Below the pieces are notes generated by a model. The model had not been told where the DNA came from. It searched no databases and saw nothing but the letters and a program-made list of their open reading frames with translations. Positions 28,301 through 40,300 of a stretch of 64,000 bases of DNA are shown here, piece by piece. A program made the translations under genes and the position numbers. The stretch covers positions 10,624,031 through 10,688,030 of the forward strand of contig NW_019091362.1 in the NCBI RefSeq assembly GCF_001949145.1. The letters run 5' to 3'. The stretch comes from Acanthaster planci (taxonomy: Eukaryota > Echinodermata > Asteroidea > Valvatida > Acanthasteridae). Within the stretch, counting starts at the first letter, position 1, and each line of letters starts with the position of its first letter.

Positions 28301-31300
28301 TAAGTGTGGGGCGCCGTTGGCAGACGGGTATATGGGTGCAATGAAAACATTGTATTTAAGGTTGTGCCAGATGGACAGAGGCCCAGATAACTCTACAAAT
28401 CAGAGACAGAAAGTCAAATGATAAGGCTGTCGAATGTTAAAAAGCGCTTTCAGCATAAAGGTGAACCTCCCTACATTTAGTTACAAGATCATCTCCTGCA
28501 AAACAACTGCAGGCATTTCTGGAACATTCGAGACGAACAATCATCTACTGCAAAAGTTTGAATTTGGATTGATTTCTTCTTCACTTTGCAAGAGAGGATG
28601 GTGTTCAGACGTGCTCTCCATGTCGTGCCATAAAGAGTGCAATGCCACATCACTGTAATCATGCCGCCCATTAGCCCATGCGCCCTCTTTTCTGGTCCAC
28701 TCTCTGCTCACCGGGGTCACTCCTATCACAACACACCATGTTTTGATAGCACATTGTGTCCCACAGATCCATGAGGATGACGCATTACACGCGAGCGCCC
28801 AACGACTGTTAGGTTTCCCCATCGCTCGACTGTTTGCGAAAAAAGTAATTCCACTGGGACTACACAAGATCAGCCATTTTAAAATATATCTAACGCAAGA
28901 TCATAACGTCCTACACCCAAGAATGTCTATGTCCTTCTATTTGTGCCCACCTGAAAAGTGAATTGAAAAAAAAAACGACAGCCAATCACATTAGCTCCTT
29001 GGAAAGTCTTAGTCAACCTTATAAAAGGCAACGATGAGACATCTTCCTTGTAGGGGAGGGTGGTAATGATACCAAAGAGGGCAAAATATCTAGACCGAAT
29101 TTATAAGTCATACAGCAGTAATTGCCAATACACTTCTCCGTGCATAATTCATAAAAGTGCCAAATAATTGTGGAATTTGGTAACATTATCTACTCTGACG
29201 CTTCCATTTCCTTGACAATTTTACCCAACACAAAAGCTTATTATACCTTCAATCAACATGATATTAAATGATGCCACAATGCAAGCACTTGGGAATAATA
29301 CTTTAATTTCAGCAACGTCTCTGTATTCACTGAGGATGAAAGACTCCAGAGGCTCTATTCAGCCAGGTTTCTATTAAAATAATCGCTTATATTTGTCTTT
29401 ATAGTACTTCCTATCAAAATGAATTGAATTACTTCTTTGGTACAATTGATACACACAGTGGCGCCATTTGCAATGGGTACAAAGAAAAAAGTCGATTTCA
29501 CCATAAAATGTAACTCCAATACGATTAGATTGGATAAAAAGTGCAATCTTTCCCATAGGCTATCTACAAATCGACAACAGTGTGTTTCTTACTAGTGCGG
29601 CAGTATGAGATTATGGGGTTTCATTGCCACTTTAGCCAAACATTTATAGTAATATTCTTCGATCACATTTTCAGTATTCATCGGTGCTCATGGGCAATCA
29701 AATGTGGGTGGCCTACTTCTGCCAAGAAAAGAATACTCTTTTAAAACCGATGTTAGTCCATTATCTGAGGTGTTGAGAATATGTTGTCGTCACCGTATAT
29801 GCTTTGTGTTAACAGATCTCGAGTTGGACAAAATGTCGGTGTAAGTAGTAAAAAGTCTCGAATTCCAACGTTTCCTGTGAACAATTTTGTCGAATGTTGA
29901 CTGAAATAATTCTCAACGTTGATCACATGTTCCCCTAGAGCCTTACAGGAATGCATCACACACGTATAAAGGTTTTGCAAGGGTTTCTTGTTTGATGGTT
30001 CAGCTTTCCGTTGGAGCGATTGCGTTTTGCAGGATGAACAGTGGCACGTAAAAGCTACACCTCAACATTTAAGAATTCATAAATGGTTTGTTCTTTCTGG
30101 AAATGCATGATCGTGAAAAGTTATAATTACACGTTCTCAAAACATCGTTTATTAACAATGACATATGCCTATAATTTTTCAGTTTCAAATACTTCATGGT
30201 GTACTTTACACCTAATGGGTTTAAATCTTAATATGATTTAAAACATGACAAATTACGCATCTAAGCATAAAACCTTCAGTTTTTATAGAGGCCATTATGT
30301 GGCATTCATCCGGCTCTTTAAGAGTCTCCATGCGCGCGTCAGCCCACACGAAACAAAAACCAAACATTTCATTAAAGGGAAAACAGTTGCGTCGAACCTC
30401 CTAAGGTGAAGGAGGGGGCACAAAACACGCTCGAATGAAGGGAGAAACCGAAGGTCGGACGCTAGGAGTAGTAACACAATTTAATAGGATTTGCAGCTTG
30501 CGAGTTGCTATGGATGAAATTGATTTGAACGCATCAGGCTCGATCGAGTGGCGTAGGTACGGTACCGCACCGGTTTGACTGGGATGGACCTCGAGTTGGC
30601 AGATAAGCCCCGGCGTTGAGACGTCGCACGGTTGCCGCTTCACTGCACCGGCTCCGTCAATCCCTCGAAGGTCACACGATTGGATGAAACACACAAAACC
30701 GGTGAATTTGAAGCTTGGCCGTAACTTGCCTAATGAGAGTCAGAAATGCAGGAAGAATCGTGAGCTAAATGATCGTTTTAGGAACGGGGAAGGCGGCATA
30801 TTTATTCAAGCAACTATTTTACACAACAAATGTGCGGCCAAAGTTCTATCCAGTGATGTAATCGAGTACTTTTTGAAAACCAAGTTCTCTACCAAATATT
30901 TAACTAGTAAGGAGGAAACAAAGCTGAAGTACACTGGCATTTGATGGTACATGCATAAAGGTAAGATTACAAAGCAACATGATGACTTCAGACCATCACT
31001 GTTTGATTAAAAGTACTTTTCTCCTTAAAACTGAAATTTTACACAACTGGGAGTGTCTGAAGTCTGACATTTATTTTGTAATCTTACCTTTGCACATTTA
31101 CCATCAAATGCCTATGCACTCTGCCTGTATTCCCTCTTACCCAGTTCAGTATTTTGCGGAGAACGTTGGTACTCGGAAAGTACTCGACTACAACACTGGT
31201 TCTATCACAAAACAAACTGACCTTGTTTAAAGGTTTTGGACAACGTAATTGAGTAAGCAAACACGTCTTATAAGGTTGACAGAGAGTGGACTTTAAACTT

Positions 31301-34300
31301 ATCATTGCGTAGCCAGCAAGTGTAGTCGGAATCCCCGAAATGACCAACATGGAGCAACAGAATTCTGCAGTTTACTTTGTGCCGCCCACTATCCATGGGC
31401 GTCACATTTCGAGCAATATTATATTGCATTACACGGAAAAAGCGTTTTTGAATGGAGAAAAGCACATGTTGAACCGAAATTAATTTTTTTTTAAACTTAA
31501 AATAATAATGTAATAAAATTAATAATAATTTTATGGACGGGGACTTTACTTTGTTCCAATCGCTACAGAGGGCGCTGTTTTTATGGCTCCCAACATTTGA
31601 ATAGACTGTAGTGTGAGGTTGCAAGTGGGGCAGTCTTTTTTCTTTTCTATATGCGCGTGGGTCCTGGATCATCGCTCTTCCGAGTAGCAGTTGACACACT
31701 TTGCCACGCGACCAAATCAAGTCACTGGCTGAGTCACATCTACAAGTCTAATCACTGACATGACGCACAGCACATTTCTGACATTTTCTGAATGTCGATC
31801 GAAGTCACTTTTTTAGCCCATGCAGGCCTTCTTCTCCACACGAGATGTGGAAATAAGCTTGATGCAATCGGCGCCATATTTGGTCACTGGTTTAAGCGTC
31901 TAGCAATAAAAAAAGAAGAAAAAAAGAAGAAAAAGAAAAAAATTCGCAGCATGCATTTTGCATCAAGGCTGGGCTGTGTGGTCCGGGATTATGTTGGGAG
32001 CAAGTCACTCTGTTCTGCCGTGGTGCCTTTTGGAAAAGCACTTTCAGGTCCGGGACTGTTTCTTGACAGTGAGGTTCCATTCAGAGTGATGTATCACTGG
32101 CGGACATGGAAGGTAATGAATACCAGAAGGCGGGCAGGTGCGCCACCCGGTGTCCCTTAACCCCCTGCAGCTGCAAGCCACTGCAAGGGGTAAGATCCTA
32201 CATCATAACGACGATGACAGTTTGTATGAAGTGTAGTATCTCTGCTATCGCGAGTGCATTATGCGCAGGGTCATACTTTGGCCATTCAAACACACTCGCT
32301 CCTACTACACACCAATGCGTTACTAATTAGCATTTTTTATTCATGATGTGCTGAAATGAATAAATGATTATTCATATACTTTCCTGAATGTTGGTCAATG
32401 TGAATAATTTACAAAGTACTGAAAAATCAAGTAAATATTCAAACATTTTAGTTACAAACAAGAGAAAAGCTTTCGTGCGATGAACAAACGCTAAGTGATT
32501 AGGCAGAAAATCGTCCAACTGTAGTTCAATGCCATCATGATGAGAACAATTGTGATAAAGGAGAACAGTGAGTTTAAAGTTTATATTTACCGTAGAAATT
32601 TAATGCAACAAGAAAGCAGGTATTCAGTCAAGTCGTGTACTGCCTGATGCTTATTATATCCACCAATTTTAAGCGATTACAGGCAATTTCGCAACAAACA
32701 CAAACGGAAAATGCTAATCCAACATATTTTATGACGTTACTAGTCCAATTTGGACAATTTTCTTTTAATAGGGACTCACAAATTTTTGAAAGCAAGTTAT
32801 CTTTTATGACTTTCAAATAAAATAATCGAGGGGAGGGGTGGAAGTGAGGATACCCTCCCCGTCGATACCAATCTACTACAACTGTAGATTTGTAAAACAT
32901 TAACTTAATTCGTGATGAATACAATTATTGTGGACAGCAAAAACCGTAGATTCGTAACAAATCTACAGAATTTTCGTGTAACAGTAACTGTAGATTCGTA
33001 ATGTATGAATCTACAGTTTGCTATGGATTCGTAAAAATAATCTACACTTTGAACAAAGTAGTAACGTCACAGAAATAGTTTAAATAAGAAGATGCTTCAC
33101 GATTTTACATTGATTTCGAAGATTAAAAAAGATTAATGATTAATTACCTGCTATGTGATATCTGATGAGTTCATTGTAAAACTGGAAAAACTTGAAATCT
33201 ACATTAATGAATCATTTGATAGACAAGTCCAGAAAATATTTTCAACGATTTTCTCTTTAAGCATTTTTCAGAAACATTTTAGCTCTTTCTACTTAACTTC
33301 TGGTCTAATGATGTCATCAGCTTTAGTCCTCAGACATGCGCTGAGGTTCAAAACAACTTTTGAGCTCGTGCGTCGCACCATGTTGAAAAATTCCCTACTA
33401 AAGACGCTGTTGCTATAACTCCAGATTCGGTGCAAGCTTTTGCATAGCGACCGTCATCTCTGGAATGGACTGGTTCCTTTGTGCTCTTCTTATTCATTGA
33501 AAACAGTGTATTGGTGCAAGGCGTCTCTTATGCAACTGAGCAAAAGCTTGCCCCGAATCTCGAGATATGGTAACAGTCTCATTAGTATGGAGAATTCAAA
33601 TTATGCTCACGTGAATTTCACAAACTCCATGTACCAGATTTTATTAAAATTTCACTCGCAAAAGGTTTATTCAAACCGGGTGTTGAGCCTAACTGAATAG
33701 CACTTTAGCATACAAACGAAAGCATCTCCCTTTCGAAAACAAGCGTACAGTAGCTGCGCATTTTGTGGCACTGCGGGAAACATTGGTTTCCCATGCTCAC
33801 AAAATAGCGGTGAATATTTGTGAACGAAAGGCCCATTGCACAAAATGATTTGGCACATGACATTTGAACATTATAGCTAGCATAGTGCCTCCGTTATTAG
33901 TGGAAACCTTCCAGATGAGTCGTGATCACGCGAATACGCTGGCGTGCGGTTTAACTTGATTTATCTATATTTGTTCATCCAAGAAATATTCAGTTTTAAC
34001 AGGTGGGAGGAAACCCCGGAGAAAACCCACGGACGCTGGTAGGGATTGAAAAACCAATCCACATGTGGACCGATCCGGATTCGAATCCAGGTCCCCGGAG
34101 GTGGAAGGCAAGGAAAGAAACACTACGCCAACCTTACTCCCCGCCCACTTGCCTTAACTTCTGACACATTGCTGATCTCTGTAGGCCTACAGAGATTATT
34201 TTTCATTCGAAGAAAGAGTTCCCATAAAATTTTCCTGTATATTGCCTGTATACGCACAATGAAAGGCACAATATTTTTTTCCAGCAAATTGGCAAAAAAC

Positions 34301-37300
34301 AGCAGTCGGCTGCCGACACAACCAGGCAGGTGAAACCGGCAATGCTGAAATTGCCCCCATTGCATTCAAGCAAAATGATTTTCTGCATGGTCTATTAAAG
34401 TTATACTCGCAGCACGTCAAATAGGATTACCTTACGAGGGAAAAAGGTATTCAGGTGCTTCCAAGGATGCGTTGTGCTTTATCCTTGTTTACTAACCGAC
34501 GGCCAGTCTTTGGTTAGATGACGTCTGTTATTAGGTTGTTCGAGCGACACTGACAACGCATCACGCCAGGGAAGAGGCAACACGCACAAGCTAAGTAGGA
34601 GCGGATGGAGTTAGGTATAATCAGGTTCAAGCACGTGGTGGAACAATTCCAAATCCCCTTTTTTAAGTGGGGCTGCGCAGCGACTGTTTACTATGATAGG
34701 AGCGGGGCTGTAATTGGCAGCACATGATGAATTCCTCTAACTTATCGCTGAGGCTGATCTGGACTTGCTGCTGAAGATGCCATCTACATCCTATTCCGAG
34801 AGACTGCATCACATGGCACCACGGCAACAGAGCAGAATACATGTGCAATGTGAATCTCAACAAGTAATCTGGCTCTCCAAACGAACACAGCTCCAATATG
34901 TGTGACCAGTTGGTCTCGAGTACAAGATTTCAAAGTGTGTATGAATGGCTAGTAAATTTCAACCAAAATAACAAGACGGCAATTAGTTTCATTGCCAAAG
35001 TTAACACTATCATTCTACGTTTGTAAGTCACGAATAAATAATTGCTCTTTTTCTCTCGGATGCATAGAAAACTGAAGTGACTAACTGTAACGAAACCAAC
35101 GCCCTGACCACCTAATGGTCTTCATATTAATGATTAACAACTAGCCGCTTGCTCCTCCCGTGGGTAGCACGCTTGTTCACAATCACACCGTGATGGAGCG
35201 AAATCTTACAGTACAAGTACTCAAGATGGTGGATGCTTCGGGATGATACAGCGGTCAGGTCTATTTGCATGTAGCCAGAAGTTCTCAGCCTCGGTAGAAA
35301 ACAGCTCACTCCGGCACAGTGCTCGAACTCAGCCACCGGGAGCACATGGGTCCGCGTGCTTTAGTAACCTGCCCTACATACATGTATAATGCCAGTAACC
35401 AAGCAACAAGTCAAGAGACACTACAACTACGAGAGATAGGGAAGAGAAAGAAAGACCCACGATGGCAATTTTCACTAAGTTCATTAACATCCGCAAACTT
35501 CACTTTCTCAAGATCACAGTATGCGACATCTTTGTTCTCCTTTCCAACGCGCTAATAAAATCTACTCTCAGAGCAAGAAACCACCGTCATTCGGGCAACT
35601 TCACCCAAGAATACTTGCCATAAATTATGAACCAATCACAGTGCACTATGTAACACACCAGCCACTGCAAGTAGGTAGGCCTAGTAGCCAATGTGTAGTA
35701 CTTACATGTACTCATGAAAATGCGTACTGTTTCACTCATCTACTAACTCACACGATTTCATGTCCATGAGAAATTAAAAAACATTAAATGAATAGCTATC
35801 TAGTCTTAGATTTTCAGTAAACAAATCTGATGAATAGATTAATGACTTAGGTGGTCAAGTTTCCAATATGCCTTGGTGCTTTACTACCTCCGACATCATG
35901 ACATATGCTGGCCATGCCTTATTTTTCTAGGAAAATTTTGATGTCACGAGACTTCATTTTACGGTACTCGTGTTTTCAATTTCCGAACATTATCAATAAG
36001 GATACACATCTATTCCTTTCCGGGTATACGCATTTAACAACCCACGTTGAACTTTGTTCCCGACAGTGCGTGCACATCCCTGGTATGGGATTTCAGAGTG
36101 GAACCTACATGTGCGTCTGTCGCGACAGTTTCTACTTCCCGGATAAGAGCCAGTCAAGGGACCACTTCCAAGGCACCGACGTGGAACGGGAGTACCACCT
36201 GATGCAAATGGGCCAGCCCAACATGTACGAGGAGGGCTTCGCCTGTCTGCCGTGTCGAGAGGGCTGCGAGACATGCATGGATGACTCGCCCTGCTTCCTG
36301 GAGAACGACATCCTGCTGCGGATACTCATACTGTCCGTCCAGGGCATCTGCATCTTCCTGACGGGGGTGCTGGCAGCGGTGGTCTTCAAGTACAAAAACC
36401 TCAAGGTGAGGGGAAAACAGGGGTAGATACCCCAGGAGGTGGTGCAGGGAACAGATTCTTTGTTCAGATAGCTGACATAACTAATACCTGGCAGGGTCAT
36501 CATCATCACCAAGTTGACACCGGGCTTTCTGTAATAGTGACTGCGTGCATACGGCTGACGAGGTTGCAACTGTCAATATAGAAAACAGGTAGGGGGAGGG
36601 GGGCTAAGAAGGGGTGTAATCACAGGGTTTATTAAAAAAGAACATCTATAAAGTTCTGTATGCAAAATCCAAATTAAAAGCGTACATGTAAATCAGAAGG
36701 TAATTGAAGTTGCTTTTAGAAAGGCTTACTTCTCATTACAGGAGGAGGTGACTTCGTTTCTTGTTTGAATACCACACATAAAATGCTCATTATTTCATTG
36801 TGCATTTTACAATATCTCCGCATTTCAATTCCGGAGTGCGCATTGTAACATTAGACAATTAAATTCTAACAGCAAATCACTAATGAGTCAATTTAAGCAG
36901 TCGCTTCAGTGCAAATATGTAAAGTAACCCTTCACGGCGATGCCAGAATGCCACTCTGACCACTTTAATTAATCCAGGTCATTAGCCGTTTTACTGGAAT
37001 GCTCAGCTCGAAGCGCTGGCGTCAGATGAATTGTCAGAGGATTTACCAGAAATGGTATTTATTTCTAACAGGATTGCAAGGGTTGTTGTTTCAATTTAAT
37101 GCCACAGTTTAACTGCCATTGGTTCTACAAGCAGCTGGTTTTAATCATTTACTTGACATGAAATTATTTTCATCCAAAGTATGCGATTCAAATACTAGGG
37201 CCAAGCTTTTCTTCTCACACGGGTTCAGTCAATGCGATGACCCTCCTCTCAGAAGAATTTCTAGAAAAGCTTACTGATGAAACTATACGTCTAAAACAAC

Positions 37301-40300
37301 TGCAACAAAGCTGTCAAAACGTCTTTTGCAAGACCTAATCTTTTACACCACAATGAAGTGTATGCTTAATTAATGCCATCCTTCAAAGCATTTCCTGTGT
37401 GCACAACACAGGCTTTATGATCTATCTTAAGACGTACACTTTTCATTAAAACACTGTAAACGCAGTAATTTCCGTCAGGCTTATTCAATTTTTTTCATCC
37501 AAAGAATCATCAGAATGTCCTCAAAGGTGTACATGATGGGTATCGGGACATCTCGTACCCGAGACAACTCGTGCCCGGGACATCTCGTACCCAAAATTTC
37601 ACACCCAGGACAATTTGTACCCGAGACATCTAGTACCCGGGACATGGGGGATGTCCAACATTGTACACGATGCACCCAAGCTGAACCATCTTCCGGGACA
37701 TCAACAGGGACATGTTTGCAGATACTTGTTCACAGAATATCAATGTTCTTGATTTTGCCAGGGTAAAGCCCTTTCAGTTACAAACAGTTCTCAATACAGC
37801 CACTGGGGGATGAGACAATGAAGAAATTCTCCGTTTTAGGGGTAGGAGATACACCCCAGACAAATATTACAGGAAATCTCACAGAATCAACTACGGACTG
37901 AAAACCCTATCCACCTGTCGACCTGGGTGGGATTCCGGATTCAATGAAGCTATGGTGAGCAGAGGTGGGTGGCAAAGGAAGCACCACTACACCAACCTGA
38001 CTCCCCAGAGTATTTTGGAGTAAAAGTCTTTAGGTTCAGGTGTAAAGCGACCAAACAACACCATAGACAATGCTGAGTGCGCTGGAAAGCTTTGGACAAA
38101 ACACGGAGCTGGATCAACACGGAGCTGGATCAATAATACAGTTTATATCTGGTTTGGCCTTGCAGGTGATAAACTGTGATAGTCCGTGGATGCTGGTGGT
38201 GGTGCTCCTGGGGGCATTCCTACTGTACTCCGAGCTGGCCGCTATGTTCTTCCATCCCTCAATCCTGGTGTGTTTCATGCAGCGCTGGCTGCGCGGCTGG
38301 GGGTTCGCCATAGCCTATGGCATGCTGGTCCTGAAAATATACAGGTAAAAAAGGTCCCCAGAATGGCAAAAAAACTGCTGTTAGCACAAAATACATGTAT
38401 CTGCTTACTGTAATGTCTGAAGTAATGAACTGTAATCATTCAAAAGACACAACTGATCTTAATTTTTACAGGGGCATAGTAAGGCACTATATTGAAGACT
38501 CATCACAAGACTGTCCTGAAGACCCATCATAAGACACTACCATGAAGATCTATCACAAGACACTATTCTGAAGACCCATCACAAGACACTATCCTGAAGA
38601 TCCACCAAAAGACACTATCCAGAAGACCCATCATAAGACACAATCATGAAGACCCATCACAAGACACTATCCCGAAGACCCATCATGAGACACTATCATG
38701 AAGATCCACCAAAAGACACTATCCTGAAGACCCATCACAAGACACAATCCTGAAGACCCATCACAAGACACAATCCTGAAGATCCATCACAAGACACTAT
38801 CCTGAAGACCCATCACAAGACAGTATCTGCAAGACACATCACAAGACACTTTGCTGAAGATGACTCTTGCAACATGAAAATCCATGCAAAAGCCTTTACG
38901 TGTACATTTGGAATTACTTTGCAAAACATTATAATGATCGTGAAAAATGTCTCATTCAGAAATCCCTTAGCTTTAACTTGCCAAGCTGGGATTGCTTTGT
39001 TTGGGCCCTTTCCACACAAATAAAGTTTGTGAAAGAGTTATCAATTTTGATCACACTGCTGTGAGGGTACGGCAGTCTCTAAGGCACAATAAAACTGCCA
39101 CCTCCATGGCAACCTGCCACAGTCGTCATGGCAATTTATCTGTCAGTTCCTTTCCTTGGATAAAAAGCAAACATCCATGGATTAGCTTTGTCCCTAATCC
39201 CGTCGTTCTCCAAAGGTGAAAGAAATACACAATTCCAACTGTGCCAGCATACTCCTCAAGACGATGCACAAGACTCCATTACACTGTATTAATGTTGGCT
39301 GGGTGTGGTATATATGCAGTTCATCCGACGTTAAATGTATACATGTATACATGATGCACTCGCAGAATTCCACAAATAGGCATCATTTTCATAGCCTATG
39401 AGCGCATGTACATGTACGTGGATGTATCATATAGGGGTGGTTTCTTAAATACCAAGGCGTGAGAATTTTTTTTTAAATTGGGGGGGGGGAAGAGAGTTTT
39501 GTGGTCATCTACAAATTTTATTACAACCCTGATTCTGGCAAAAACAGAATTCGTTACAAAATCCCAACATTGGCATCAAAATGGATTGCTAAAAGTAATT
39601 GAATTTCAATGTCTATCATGACTAAGTAAACACCAAGTGAAGGCACTATGTGCGTCTGAAATATTTGTTCCTGACTGCCTGAAAATGCACTTTTATTAAA
39701 CTGCCAGTCTGCCAAATATTTTTGGATTCGACTGCCAGTCTGCCAGATATGTTTGGGGTAGGACTAGTATAAAGAGAAACAAACATAAAACTTATATATG
39801 GCATGTACTCAAAATGAAAATAACTCTACGAGAAGGTTTACATACGTGTTAATAGACCATATTCGCGGCGTCCCCAATTTCAGTCGTATTCCCCAACGTA
39901 GTGTATTTATTTGAAAACGTTAAATTCAAAGAACCTGACTATCTTCTACGATTTCATTGTGACCCCCCCACATTACCTGGTACCATCCCATAAAGGGTTT
40001 CAAATTCATACTGTACGTTCAGGAATACGAATGAAATTGGGGACGCCGTGAATACGGTCTATTGTCACATTTCTGTAAAAGGTCTGCTAAATTTCTAAAA
40101 ACCCTGGCTGACATGCACGTACATGTACATCTGATGAGCAGTTGGTGATGCTGGATTCTTCACTGTGGATTTTATCTTGCCCTCTGACTCATATCACATC
40201 TTGTCACAGAGATTTGGTTTTTGTGACTCTCCTGCAGAATGTGCACTCCACATGAGTAACGTCGAGTGGTCAGTGCACATTCTCTGCATTATTTGCAGCC

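Larger units (their letters stand above)
26375..36066 (+). other. GPCR intron 2 (9.7 kb), no supported exons
   Basis: No coding exon was found. The intron contains an 18-20 bp tandem pair just upstream of exon 2's end of the region (25979-26018 lies in intron 1), the TGTAGATT hairpin cluster (32866-33055), a tRNA-derived SINE (34001-34150) and a 22-nt perfect palindrome (34175-34196). Otherwise it is AT-rich sequence with nothing recognised. Confidence 0.65.
36406..38165 (+). other. GPCR intron 3 (1.76 kb)
   Basis: It holds a 16-bp minisatellite (37545-37646) and a second copy of the tRNA-derived SINE family (37840-38010). A 16-bp direct pair (ACACGGAGCTGGATCA, 38101-38132) lies about 34 bp before the exon 4 acceptor. 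Confidence 0.6.

Noticed and set aside
31792-32160. 122-codon plus-strand ORF
   Set aside because: Its central Lys/Glu run comes from an A-rich simple repeat; the remainder shows no domain pattern.
34077-34088. GGATTCGAATCC considered as part of a tRNA gene
   Set aside because: The flanks cannot form an acceptor stem and continue into a SINE-type tail. A related copy is nearby.
36132-36569. 145-codon minus-strand ORF over GPCR exon 3
   Set aside because: Antisense shadow of exon 3; the plus strand encodes the conserved EGF-like and TM1 sequence.
38493-38861. Regular repeat considered as a CRISPR-like array
   Set aside because: Units are directly abutting 26-bp tandem copies with no unique spacers, in the intron of a eukaryotic gene: a minisatellite.
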